NCBI GenBank assembly: GCA_000231825.2
Contig: JH720331.1
Span: 403,441-467,440, forward strand
Reading direction: 5' to 3'
From: Tetrahymena elliotti 4EA
Taxonomy: Eukaryota; Ciliophora; Oligohymenophorea; Hymenostomatida; Tetrahymenidae
Length of the DNA stretch: 64,000 nt
The notes beneath the pieces are model-generated. The model saw nothing but the letters and a program-made list of their open reading frames with translations. It did no database searches and was not told the DNA's origin. Position numbers and translations under genes: made by a program. Below, piece after piece: positions 12,901 to 26,009 of this stretch (positions within the stretch are counted from its first letter, which is position 1; each line of letters starts with the position of its first letter).

Positions 12901-15900
12901 ATTATGGATTTTGAGTTATTAGGGGAAATAAAAAAAGTTGCATCAAATTTTGAAAAAAATTTACCTGATGAATACATAAAGTTATTTAATGGATTCGAAT
13001 AAATTATTTCTCAAGATAATCTACATTATTAGTAGTTTTTCTAAAGTTCTGAAAAATTATCATAAGATATAAATATCTATCTTAATGAGATAGCCTAAAG
13101 AACTAAATACTTAGAGGTAGATAGAAAGTTTTTAAAAGAATAAGTTATTCCTTTTACTTCATCTATTTTAAGTGTTTTAGATTTGCATTCTAATTTTAAG
13201 AATGAGGTTGATTATTAAGAGTTACTGCTAGATGATGATAATGATTTAGCTAATAGAGTTTAACATTATATCTTGATTAAATAAACTTTAGAAGGATTTA
13301 GTTCTAAAAATAGCAAAAATATACTCCTCTACATCTAAGAGATAATAGTGTTCTTTTACAAAGATGAAAAAAGTAAAGAAATCAGATAAATGATAGAAGA
13401 TATTAGTAAATTTAAGGATTACATTAAATAAAAGTTTATTGATCTAAAAGTTACTCCAGCATAAAATTCAGTTAAGATTCTTTAAATGTTTATTTAATAA
13501 TCTAAGGTAAATATTAAAGTTAGTCCTACTTATCTTGAGAAAAATAACTCTTAAAAAGAAAAGAAACCAGAAGAATAAATTAATAATAAATAAATACAGT
13601 TAGAAGATGGAGCGAATTACTTTGTAATCTATAAAATTTATAAGTAAGTCAATAACAATCAGAAAATTGAAGAATATAGTTAAGAGGAAATATTCTCAGT
13701 CATATAAAGGTTAAATATAATTAGCGATTAATAGCTAAATGAAGCTTATCAAAATGAAAAAGAAGAAGAATTAATTAAGCAAAATAGACAAAGATTAGAG
13801 GAGTTTTATGATCTAATTTAAAAAAAATTAATTCAAACTTTAGAGAAATTCATTCAGCATGGATATCTAGATGGATTTGTAAAGGAAATAGAAATTAGTA
13901 TTGATAATAAGAAGAGTGCTCTTGATTAAGTTATTATTAATATTCAAAAAATTGTAAGAGACAAAGAAAATTAGCTAGAAGAATGGAAAAATTTAGTTAA
14001 AGAGACTTAAGAGTAATATCAATTCCTTAAATTAATATCTCCTATTTGCTATCCAGATTTATTAAGGTATTTTTACAAGTTGTTGAATAAAAATGTAAAC
14101 TAAGACTATAAAGCTAAAAATAGAAATAGTATAACTATTTAAGATTAATAATTTGGAAAATCAAATTCTTATGTTTAATTTAATATAGAAGAAATGATTG
14201 GATTTTATCATATGAAAACAGAGAATTTAGCAAAAAATCTGAGTAAAAACTTAAACAAAATTAAAACAGATACTTTGAATGAAAAAATTTAATTGATTGG
14301 TTAATATTTAAATCAGTAATTTGAAGAAGAATAAAATATTTTAACTTTTTCAAAAAATAAAAGATCTAATACTTATGATAAACTTGTGGCTAAAAAAATA
14401 TAATGCAATAGCTATGGGGACATGTGTAAATAATTGCTTAATTATTTTGGAAATATTTCTCATGACAGAGTCTAATTTTTCTTTGCAAATTAAGAAACTA
14501 ATGAAATGGATATTGAAGCATTTTTCAATAGGATTATATATTTTGAGATGAAAAACGAATACTAAAGATTTTTTTTTATTGTTGACTTCAAAAAATTGAA
14601 ATACTAAGTCTAAAAATATGCAACAGAGTTAATTGATAAATATATGAATACTGGATTAGAACAAGAAAAAACTAAAAATGAATTAATTCTTTTATATTTG
14701 TACAATTAAAGTATAACTTACTCGTAGGATGAAGATGATGAAACATTAGAAGATTGCATCAGAATACCTATTGCTGATGATTATAAAAATAAGATTCCAT
14801 AATACTATAATGAAAATGTTCATTTATTCTAATCAGACATAGCAGGTAAAATTTATTTATTGGATCACATAAATATTAATATTTATTTTCACTTAAAAAT
14901 GTATTAGGAGTAGGAAAGACCTTTTAGATATAAAAGTTAATTGAAAAAGATAATCAGCTCTTAGTTAACATTCCAGCTCATCAATTCTAAAATATTGATA
15001 ATTTACTAAAAATTTTAAGAAGTAAAAAAAAAGAAATAGATAAATAGTAACCTAAAAAAATTTAAGGAATACACATTGAAGTAATATATGACTAATAGGA
15101 TAAGATAAGTCTGCTTTTATTTTAAATAATAGTCGTAAAGTGCATATCATTTAATTAGAATAAATTCTTTAATTTTGATCCTCTATCTTTTTTTTACATA
15201 GAAAAATCAAATTACTATAATATACCATATGCAAATATTTTAGATCATATTAAATTAATAAAAAAATATCAAATTCAATTTAATATCAAAGATTTATCTA
15301 TTTCTAAAGATTTAAATTCTGATGATTAAATAATGATCAAGTATTTGAATGGTTTATAATAAGATCCTTCTTATTTTATGTAGGGAGATTTTGTAAGATT
15401 TGAAGCTTTTTCAAATTAAACAATGCAGAAATTATAATAATTTTCTGACTAGAAAGCATAAAATCTAATTAAATATTTCTTTGATCAATATAAACTTAAT
15501 TAATAAATATAGCAACAAACAAATTTCTAAAGCATCGTAATGTTCAAATAGTAGTTTGTTTCTTAAATAAAAGAAATGGAGAAAGACCCTAACTACACAA
15601 GCTACTAAATTAATGAACTATTGAAAAATACTTCCCCATTATAATAATCAAATTTAAGAGAATTAAGATACAATATAATTAGCCTATTTTTAGAGTAATC
15701 ACTAAAAAACACTTTCCTTAACCCTGAAGACAAAAATAGATATTCAAAAGATTATTACTAAAATTACATTAAAGAAGTATTTTAGAATATAAATAAAAAC
15801 CCTAATCTTAGAAAAAAAGGGGCAAATTAAAGTTATCTGAGATATTAGTAATCTAAGAATCAAAAGAAAAACTATGATGAATTTTAAGATACCTAATATA

Positions 15901-18900
15901 CAAGTTTGTAAAGTAAGATAATTTAGAATTAAAAAAATAAGTGTTCCTTATTAAAATGTTTGCATCACATATTTTACTGCTTCACAAATAGCTCTCAAAA
16001 AAACAATAATTAGATAATTTCTCTCTAAATACAAAATTAACAAAATAGCGAAATAAAATATTTAATGAAATAAAATGAAAACTATAACATGAATGAAAAT
16101 GCTTATACATAAACAGTAATTTTAAACTCCCTAGCTCCACTAAGTCCAGAAGAAGAAAGAATAAGATAAAAGGTTTTCATTTTTTTAATTTAAAATAAAA
16201 TTAATTTTTCAAATATATAAAAAGAACACAATATCATAATATGATTAGCAGATAAAAAATTTATTGTTCTTTGTCAATGGAGGTATCATAGCATCAATAT
16301 TTAAGGATGATAGTTATGACTAGAAAATAAATAAGTTAAAAGATTTGATGAGGACTTTTTTAGAGAAATTCAACTCAATTTCTTATAAGAAAATAGACAT
16401 TGATTAGGAACTTAATTACAGAATTCCACATATAGGATCAACTGAAGATGAATATACTTTAGTAAGAACACTAGTATATATCTGCTCTAATAAAATTTAT
16501 GAACTAATAAATGATGAAACAAAACAATAAGAGCAAAAGCTAAAAGATATTTTACAAGACAGAGCCTTTACAAAAGATAGTACTTGCAAATTAATACAGA
16601 TTGCTTTTAAAATTTATTCAGGAGTTCCTTTAATAGTCATGGGAGAGACAGGAATAGGAAAAACTGTAAATATAGAAATTCTATCAAAAATTATGGGTTT
16701 CCAATTCAGAATATTAAGATTATCTGCAGGAACTACAATTGACGAAATTGTTTAATTTATTAAAAAAATTAAAAAATAATTAAATGCAAATTCAAAAATA
16801 GTTATTTTCTTTGATGAAATTAATACTAATCAAAATATATATGGATTATTAAAAGAAATATTTGTAGAGAAATCTATGAATGGTAAAAAAATAAGTAAGC
16901 CTAATTAAAATATTATTTGTATTGCTGCATGCAACCCCTATGAGTATATAACTAAAAAAAATAAGAATGATTTTGAAGCTGGCTTATTAACAAGGTATTA
17001 AAAAGAAAGAGCAAACAAGGCTGTGCTTACATATCATGTATATCCCCTTCCTGAAAGCATGTTACCTTTTGTGGTAAATTATGGCCAATTAGAGTAAAAA
17101 GTTGAAGAAAAATTCATTTCCTAGATGCTTAATAAAATTAATTACAGAAATAATTACAATAATTTATCATAAAAAAATCAAAAAGAGCTTAATTTGACTC
17201 TGAACATCTTCTCTTAATCTGAACTTGATTGCATTAAATAAATGATTATGACTTCTTAGTAATTTATCCGTTTCCAATAAAATACTTCAAGAAGCGTTAG
17301 CTTAAGAGATGTTAGTAGAGCAATAAAATTCATTGAATTTTTTACGAAAAGTTACTTTTTGAAAAGAGGAGATAAAGATACTTAAACTCAAAAATAAAAA
17401 TCTGTTATTCTCTCTTTATACCTTTGCTATCAGATAAGGCTTTGTTCTGAAAAATAAAGAGATGATTATCAATTAATGATTTAACACATTTTAAGTTAAA
17501 GCAACTTCTTTTCAAAGCGAAACTCTTCTAACTTTTTTAATGAAACTGTAAATGAAGAATTAAACTTTTTTATAAACTAGTTAAAAATTGATTCGAATCT
17601 TATTTCGAAAAATAGAGCTTTAAAAGAAAATTGTTTCTGTATAGCAACATGCATATTAACAAAAACTCCACTCTTTATTACAGGAGAACCTGGAACTTCA
17701 AAGACTTTAAGTTTTACAATAGTTATAAATTCTTTTAAGGGTCTTTGTTCAAGCTAATTTTTACAAGGATTTGATTCTATTAAAGAATTCTACATCTAAG
17801 TAAGATTTTATTATTTAAAATGTTTTAACTTATTAGAACTTAATAAATAACAAGGGAAATCTTTAAACTAAATCTGAAGAAATTAGAAAAGCCTTTTAAT
17901 AGGCTAGGAATGTTAAAATTCAAGGAGTCTTACCTGTTGTATTTTTTGATGAAGCAGGTTAGGCAGAATTAAGTGAAAATAACCCAAATAAGGTAGCAAT
18001 TTAATTTACTACAATTAAAATAATAAATTTAAATATTTACTAAGGTTTTACATGAGCTCCTTGATGATGGAGATGTTAGTTTTATAGCAAGTTCTAATTA
18101 CAGTTTAGACTATGCAAAGTAGAATAGATGTTTACATTTGTAAAGAAACAAGAATAGTCTTGATGATCTGAAAGAATTTGTGGAATAATTAGTGAAATAA
18201 AATAATAATTTAAAAGGTGTTTTACTTGAAGTAATTTTATGATTTAAATTAAACTAATTTAAATCTTTAATTTTTAAAAAAATTAGTTCTGCCAAGTTTA
18301 TTTTAAATTCCATGATTAATCAAAGAATTATATTCACAATTCGAGGGATTTCTATTTTACTATTAAGTATTGTTGCTCAAAATTCAATAAAAATCCATTA
18401 AATTTTAAAGAAGAAAAAGATATTGTAAACTTACTTTATTCAGCTATGATTAAAAATTTTAGTGGATATGATGAAAATACTAAGCAAATCAGGCAATTTT
18501 TTTTAGAAAAATTCTCAAAATACAGAGAAAGCATAGAATAATAAACATTAGATATGATTAAAATAATTGAGGAATGTTTTATGCCTATTTGTGAAGAGTT
18601 CGTATATCATTCTAGATTCCCTATGCTGATTACAGATAACACAGATTAAGGAATAGAATTTGCAAAAATTTTGTTATAAAAGAATGGGTAAAAATCAATA
18701 GTAAATAATTAAACTATTATTTATTAATTAATTAATTTTTTATTAATAAATTAACATATTTCTTAAAAAGGTTAAGGCTGGTAGTCATTTTAAAAAGGAT
18801 TTTTAAGAAGACAAAACAAGAGAAATAGGTTCAATTAATGCTAATATTGAATAAAATATTAGCATAATATCTGTTAATTAAGACTATATATATGCTGTGT

Positions 18901-21900
18901 ACTATGACTTTTTTACAATGAACTTTTCAAGGATTGGAAATAAATAGAAATTTAGATTGAATTATAAATAAATATAAAATAGAATTGAAGTTCCTTAAAA
19001 CTATCTCTTTATTATGATTGTAACCAAAGATTAGTATATGAAAATGGATCTTGCTCTCTTAAACAGATTTGAGAAGCACATTTTCTCTTCAAAGCTTATT
19101 TTTTCTGAAATAGAAAAATCTGTTTTAAAAAGTATTATAAATGAGTAAATAAATTATTTTATTTTTTTACTTAATTAATCTTTTACTTAAAATAATAGAT
19201 TTAAAATTATTAAATCTCCTTTATCGAAGCATAAACACTTTTTAAGTTATGTTAAAAAATCTTACATTTCTGGTATGGTTTAAACAGAATATAAAAAAGA
19301 AAAAATAGGATAAAATTTAAGGGAGAAATGCTTAGATTTGATTGGCAATTTATCAAAAAAATATGATATTGTTAGGTTAAGAAAATAAAATTAACCATAT
19401 TTTTAAGCTTGGAATTAGAAAAATTATTTAGATAACTTAATAGAATTTGTTAAGTATCAAAAGGATCGTTTTTTAAATAATAAATAGAAAGGATTTAATT
19501 CTATTATTTATACACATTCATATCTTTACAGCAACTATGAAGATTTATTGAAAGAAAAAGGCTTTAAGTCATTTTTAGTGGATTTAAATTTAATTAAACA
19601 AAAAGCAGAGTTTTAGTTCCAAATAGATAAGTTCTTTGAAGGAGAGTATAATTTATTGATAGTCAAAATATCCTCTGAAGAAGAGAACCCTTAAAATATT
19701 TATTATATCAGATCTTATTTAGATGAATAAAACATAAACTAAAAAGAAAATTTTTAAAAAAGTATGATCATGCTTATCTAAAATTCTGACAGTTCTCACT
19801 ATAGATTACCATTTTGCTATGAATGGGAGTAATATTAAATTGACAATCTATTGCCTTATGCTTATACATAATCATCTTTGCAGAAGTCTTCTGTAGTATA
19901 AGAAATTAATAATTTACTAAATTATAGGAATATACATAGTAAAACTGAAAGATAAATTTTAGAAAATAAAAAAATTTTTAGTTATTTTACTCAGATGCCG
20001 GGTTTTAGTTCAAAACTCATTTAACGAATTACTTTTAGATTTTAACCAGAATCAGAAGAATTCTACCAGTATTATGAGCACATGAGAGTTATATTAAAAG
20101 ACATTTTTGAGGTGAAGAGTAACTCTGATGATAATAATATTTATGATTAATTTGTTTGCAATAACTTTTACGATTACTTTGTTGAATAATTAAAATAAAG
20201 TAGTGATTAAGATGATTAGTGGTCATATAATTATGACTAGATAAGAGGTTAAAATTATGAAAAATAAATGATAAACTATTTAAAAAAGAAAGTAGAGAGC
20301 ATCATATTGACTTTATTTGCTTAATATGAAGAAAAAAATTTATTTTCTAACTTCCAAAAAATTAAAAAACTAAAAACTTTTCCAGATTTATAATAAATAT
20401 ATTTTGATATATTTTAAAATTATTTGAAGTAAAGTATAGTATCATCTAATAGTTCTGAAATTAAGCGCATACCTCACTTTTAAATAAAATCGATATTCTC
20501 AAATATAATATTCACAAAAATAGAAAACTCTAAAGATGTATATGAAACTTAAGATATTTAGATTTTTGAAAATCACATTTCATTGGAGCTTAAAATGTTC
20601 TCAAATATTTTAAACAAAAGTAATATTAGCAATTACTTAGAAGATTTTTTGTTTTACAAAGATATTTAAAGGAGTCTGTCTAATGAAAAAGATAACAATT
20701 ATGCTTTATTTTGTGAAATCTTACAAACTGAATTAGAATCTAAATAATACTTAACATAGTACTATCATATCCATGTAATCTTTTGGAATCATGAAAAAAT
20801 ATTTTATGAAATATTAGAACTTATTAATATCTTTTAAGATAAGACAGTTGTGACTTAGTTAGCTAAATATTTAGTTGAATTGTAAGTATTTTAAAATAGA
20901 AATAATATTATAGAAAATGTCTCAAATTATTACTATTAAACTCTATAAAAATTCGAAAAGAAAATTAACATTAATTTCATAGATCACTTCATTAAAATTT
21001 TCCCTTCACAAGCACTTAGGTATTAAATAATTAGCTAGTCCTATAAAGCATACTAGTAGTTTGACAAATCAATAAATTTGAATGTAAAACTTTTAATTTA
21101 ATCTGTATTTAAATTTTTAATTTAAAATTATTAAAATTTAAAGGATTTACTTAACATTTTCTAGGAGATTTAAAGTGAATAAATATCCTAAAAATTAGAA
21201 AATATCTATTATAAAAGAGCTAGTTTAACCAAGTTATATATCACGACATTTGGGATTCTTAAAAATAATAATGTTTCTATAGATATATGCTTTGAAAGTC
21301 TCATGAATTAGATCATTTTGTTTTTTAACCAAAATGATCTGAATGAATATATATTGGTGGACATAAATTTAACAGTTTCTTATTTTTTAAATGAGGTTAA
21401 TGAAGAAATAAAGAATTAATTTTTATCTAATTTTAATGTCATTTTGTAAAACTCTATTCAAAATTTAATATTATAGAAAAACTACTTAGAAAAAATAGAT
21501 AAAATTTTCTAGTTAAGCAAAGTGAAAACTGAAGATAAATTTAGCTAATTACTGATTAGGATAGGAGAAATTATTTTCTAAAAAGCAGATGTACTTTATT
21601 AATTAAATCCAAAGCTAATAATAGATAATTTTAAGAAGTATGAAAAATAAGGTGATTTTGCTACTGTATAATTTATTTTCACTTCCATTTACTTTAGAAT
21701 CATAGCAAAAGTAAATTGTAAAAAAAATTTAATTATAAAATTTTATTTCTTTAATAAAATTAGGAGATATCTGGTATTATAAAAGAAGGGTTTGAAAAGG
21801 ATATAATTATCAGCTAAAAGATCGACTAAAATCAGCTCTCTCAGTTTTTAATAAAATTAAGTGAAGACTAACCTTAATAATAATAATTAAAATAATAATA

Positions 21901-24781
21901 TATCATATTATATCTCCTGAAACTCATTTATAATGAAAATTTGGATTTTTTTAAAAAAATGATTGCTTGTAAAGAATAAAAAAGGCAAGAATTCCTTTTT
22001 ATTATGTAATTTAAAAAAACATATGAATAGAATAATTTTGATCCATATGAATTTCCTTGGTGTCAAGATGATTTCATGAATAAAATGAAAACTCAGTAAA
22101 TTTTTTCATTCATACTTTAAACTTAATATTTACCTTTTCCAATAAAATAGATAAAATGACAAATAAAACTTTTTAGTCCTTTCAACATAGAAAATGAAGA
22201 AATAGGAAGTTGATGAAAATAACTATTATCCTCAATAAATTTTTATTTACAAAAAAATAGAAACTCTTTGCAAATAATAATAATCAAGCCTAGCTAAGTT
22301 TATTACATACTTAACTTCAAAATTATTAGATGAAGAGAAAAAACCTAAGGAACTAAAAGCTATCATATAACCAAACTCAGCAACTTACTTATCAAATATA
22401 TATGTTCCTTTTAATAGCTTATCTTAAGCTTAAATTTAAGCAATTGAAATCTAAAAGATATTAGCTTTAGTATAAGATAAAACTAAAATTTACTAATGCC
22501 AATGTGGATTTGTTTATGTTGTAGGTAATTGTGGTAAAAATGTCATTAAAGTGAATTGTAAAAAATGTGGGAAAAGTATAGGAGGTTAAAGCCATCAAAA
22601 TATTAATTAAGAATATTAGGTTTAAACAAACATCCAACAAAATAAAGGTATTAATTTAGAATTTATAGAAGATAAATTTGTATCACCAAGGGAAATAGAC
22701 CCACTAGCTTTTAGGTTTGGAAATTTAATTATTTTCAGTCTAATTTTCATATCTTAAGATTCAAAGATTATTGATGGAAAAATTTGCACTGAAATAATAA
22801 TTAAATAATGGAAAATAATCAAAGATTTTCTAAAAGTATCAGATGAGTATTAATTGATAGTATCACTATAACTAATAGATGAATTTATGAATTTAAACTA
22901 AAATTCTTTTAGTGACTTGAACAATAGAAATTAATTTGAAAAGTAATTTAGTGACATATGTCAAAATTTTATTGGAAAAATAGAATAAATTAAGTAGAAA
23001 TTTGATACTAAAAATAGTAAATTAAAAAATTGCCAATAAGAATTAGTTTTATTAAGAGAATAAGATCAAAATGCTTTATTTCTGAATACTCTATAATATT
23101 ATCAAATACCTTAATAGAGAGAATTGGAAGGTCAGTACCTTTAAAGAGATTATTAATATAGGTATATAATTTAGAGTAAATATACAATTTCTAAAATTAA
23201 ATTGGCGTACCCATTAATTTACTTTTACAAAAAAATATATTAACTTTTCAATAATCGGATTACCAAGAAATTTTCAGAATAATAAACTTTATCTAAAATT
23301 CTTGAAAGCAAACCTTATTTACTAAAATACTATGATGAAAATGTTAAACCAAGTTGGAATGAGGTTTATTTTTTCTTATCAAATTCATTTGTTTAAATAT
23401 TTTATTATTTTAAAAAAAGCTTTGTGGATTTATTCCTTTTTTTGAGATTGGATGCAACATTTAACCCTCACAATAACTGTAAAATGCTGATCTAATATAT
23501 TTAGAAACCTTTTTAATTACTGAAAAGGAAGACAATACAAAAGCTTCATAAAGTGATTAACTTAAATATTTTATTGAAAATATAATTGAAATTTAGAATA
23601 ATATCTTAAAAAAGACTTAAAAGTAATAAAGGTACTTAAAAAAAGATATCTTTGATTTACATTATGATGATTTGATAGAAGTTTCCCAAAATCTGAATTT
23701 AGAAAATTTAATTTATTTTGAGAATTTACAATTAGAAGTTAACTAAAAAAAGAAAAGCATGAATACTGAATTGTTAAAGAATTACTATATTTTTGAATAG
23801 ATTGAGAATAAAAGTAAAATAATGAATTTCTAAAAATCCAATTTCTTTTAATTAAAGAAGGACACTTCGGACTTAGGAGTTATCTATGCAAATTCTATTA
23901 TATCGCCATATTTTGATGTTTAAAAAGAAAAACTTGATCAAAATTAAAAAGAAAAATTCTTAAAGTAATGCCAGCATTAAGAATATAAATTTGAAATTAG
24001 GGAATAACTTATCTACTATCATGATCTTATGAAAACTATTCCTAAATAAACATTACAATTGTATTTAAAAAATGATTTATATCCTGAACTACTTTAAAAT
24101 GGTTTTATTGTAGATGAACCTTATTTTAAGGAATCCTTAAGATAATTCAAAGTCTCAAACATTTTTGATTTACTTGTAATATTAGAAACAGAATTGATGG
24201 ACGAACTTGTATAAAATTTAGAACCGAAATTTTAAACTCCACTACCAGATAATTCCTTTGAAAAATTTATAAAAGACTTTAAAGATAAAGTACTTGATTA
24301 ATTAAATAAGTAATTATAGAAAGAAAATCTAAAATAAGCAACTAATAAAGATTTACAATTAGTAATAGGTAGATACATTATAAGAAATATTTTACCACTA
24401 AAACAAAATTCTTAATTACTTGAAACAAATATATTTGATTTTATTAACTTATTTTCTGATTAATAATACTTAGATTCATTTTTATTAAATAAAAATGATG
24501 AAGTTGATTTTAAAGATTTAAAAATTGAGCATAAATATATTTACAATTTATATGAAAAGCTTGCTCAAGATTATAAAATATAAGTAGATAAAGAACAAAA
24601 AATTTTATAATTACAGAAATAAGAATAATCTAAAAATAAAAATAACTAACAATTTAAAATATTTGGTTAAGAGATGAGCAAAAAGCAACTTCATGGAAAT
24701 ATTCTAATAAATAATTTACCAAGTAAATAGAATAATGATCATGATTCAGATGAAGATGAAGAGGACCAAGATGTAATATGA
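9910..24781 (+). CDS. RNF213/mysterin-like giant AAA+ protein with RZ zinc finger, copy 2 (complete)
   Basis: A complete 4768-aa gene, close in length to human RNF213. Introns are placed at 14846-14907, 16173-16224, 17800-17854, 17993-18044, 18231-18286, 18701-18770, 19145-19198, 21711-21763, 22096-22150 and 23364-23419; the exons sum to exactly 4769 codons. Residues 1-1645 are a Gln-rich helical arm. A degenerate P-loop DIAGVGKT lies near 1646 and GETGIGKT near 2205 with Walker B IVIFFDEINT. TGEPGTSKT lies near 2553 with Walker B VVFFDEAGQ and the family signature LALLNRFEKH. An RZ-type finger follows near 4026-4062 (CQCG, NCG, CKKC, IGGQSH), about 700 residues from the end as in RNF213. No RING is visible. 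The C-terminus is acidic (DEDEEDQDVI). RNF213 proteins are AAA+ ubiquitin ligases of the cytosol and lipid-droplet surface; ligase activity here is inferred from the RZ finger. Two intron positions are shared with copy 1. Confidence 0.92.
14837..14925 (+). other. First, degenerate P-loop of copy 2, interrupted by an intron
   Basis: Exon 1 ends in codons for SDIA plus one base, and exon 2 resumes to give GVGKT. The intron at 14846-14907 therefore falls inside the nucleotide-binding loop. The first glycine of the usual GxxxxGKT is Asp, so binding at this module may be weak. This corresponds to the first recognisable AAA module of the series; the two later P-loops are canonical. Confidence 0.7.
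22490..22615 (+). other. RZ-type zinc finger coding region of copy 2
   Basis: The segment encodes CQCG, then VGNCGK, CKKCGK and IGGQSH, in the spacing of the RZ finger shared by RNF213 and ZNFX1. In the usual form the first Cys is followed by NGH; that His is absent here and an extra Cys (CQC) is present instead. In human RNF213 this finger, not the RING, is known to be essential for lipopolysaccharide ubiquitylation. The finger was found by eye from its conserved GxCG and IGGxxH cores. Confidence 0.8.
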
Positions 24782-26009
24782 AATATATTATTATCTTTTG
24801 TTATTATTAATAATTTTGTATTTTTTGTATTTTTTTTTGTAAATTATATTAAAATGAATAATAATTTATTTTTTTCATCTAAATTCTTTTGATTTTTATC
24901 TTTAATTTTTGACAAAATTAAAAAATCTATTTCTTTATACTTTTTATTAAAAATTTAAAATATAATTAAAATGTTAAGAAAATTAAATTTAATAGAAAGC
25001 TAACTGTATTTTATTTAAAATAAACTGAAAAATGCTACGGAGAAGGATAATATATTAGCAATAAAAATATTTTAATTAAAAATAATAATCTCAAAAGAAG
25101 TATTTGAAATATTTTTGAAACTTCTTCTTGTAAACATGAAAGCTAAAATATTTAATATTTAAATTTAAAAAGAACTTATTTATTTAATTATTACATAACT
25201 AACCACAATTTATAATTTTCAAATTTTTTTATATTTATAAAATAATGTAGAACAACATGCTAAAAAGGAAAAAAAACATAATATGATTAAATTTGTAAAC
25301 ATTAGTACCCCAAAGTAGCTATATAATATAATTCATTGGAAGCAAACCAAATAAATTATTTTTCTGATCACATAATATTTTATGTTCTCTTTAGTAATTT
25401 TATTTTGACTATTTTTTAAATAATTAATTTTTCAATTTATCAATTTTAAGTTAAATTAATATTACTGTTAAAACTCAAGCTTAAACTTTCTTAATTTGCA
25501 TGATTTTGAAAATAGTAATAATATTTATTTTAGATTAATTAACTGAATGCTACTGGTACTTTTATAAAACAACAATTATAAAGATTATTAATTTAAATTA
25601 TCAATACATTTGGCTTAAACTAACATTAATAAGCTCTTATTAGTTTCTCAGCTTCTGTATTAGATATAATGGCTAATCTTAATCTAAACTAAGTGATCTA
25701 AATAAAAAAAAGTTAAAATACTTTAAATTGTTTGAAATAATACTTTAAGTCCAGATATAAATCTTTGAGTTAAATAGAGTCTTAAACACATAAATAACAT
25801 GAAGAAGAAATTTGAGTATCATTCCAGCTTAATTTATATAAAAACAAACGTTTTAAAAATTAATATTTTTAATTAAATAAATACTTCATATCCTAAGATA
25901 AAATCTTCAGTTTATTGCAGTTACTTAAATTTTTGTTAAAGTTTAAAGCTCCATTTTCAGAAATTTGATTGGAACTATTTTTTATGAATAGATGACTCTA
26001 AAGAATTTT
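24782..26009. other. A/T-rich spacer after copy 2
   Basis: About 1.2 kb of low-complexity A/T-rich sequence between the copy-2 stop and the leucine-rich-repeat relic. I see no domain, RNA gene or repeat. The last few hundred bases may include further eroded sequence of the minus-strand relic, but no motif survives. Confidence 0.5.

Noticed and set aside
9910..24781. RING finger in the RNF213-like protein
   Set aside because: I looked for a C..C..H..C..C pattern before the RZ finger and found none; only the RZ cysteines cluster.
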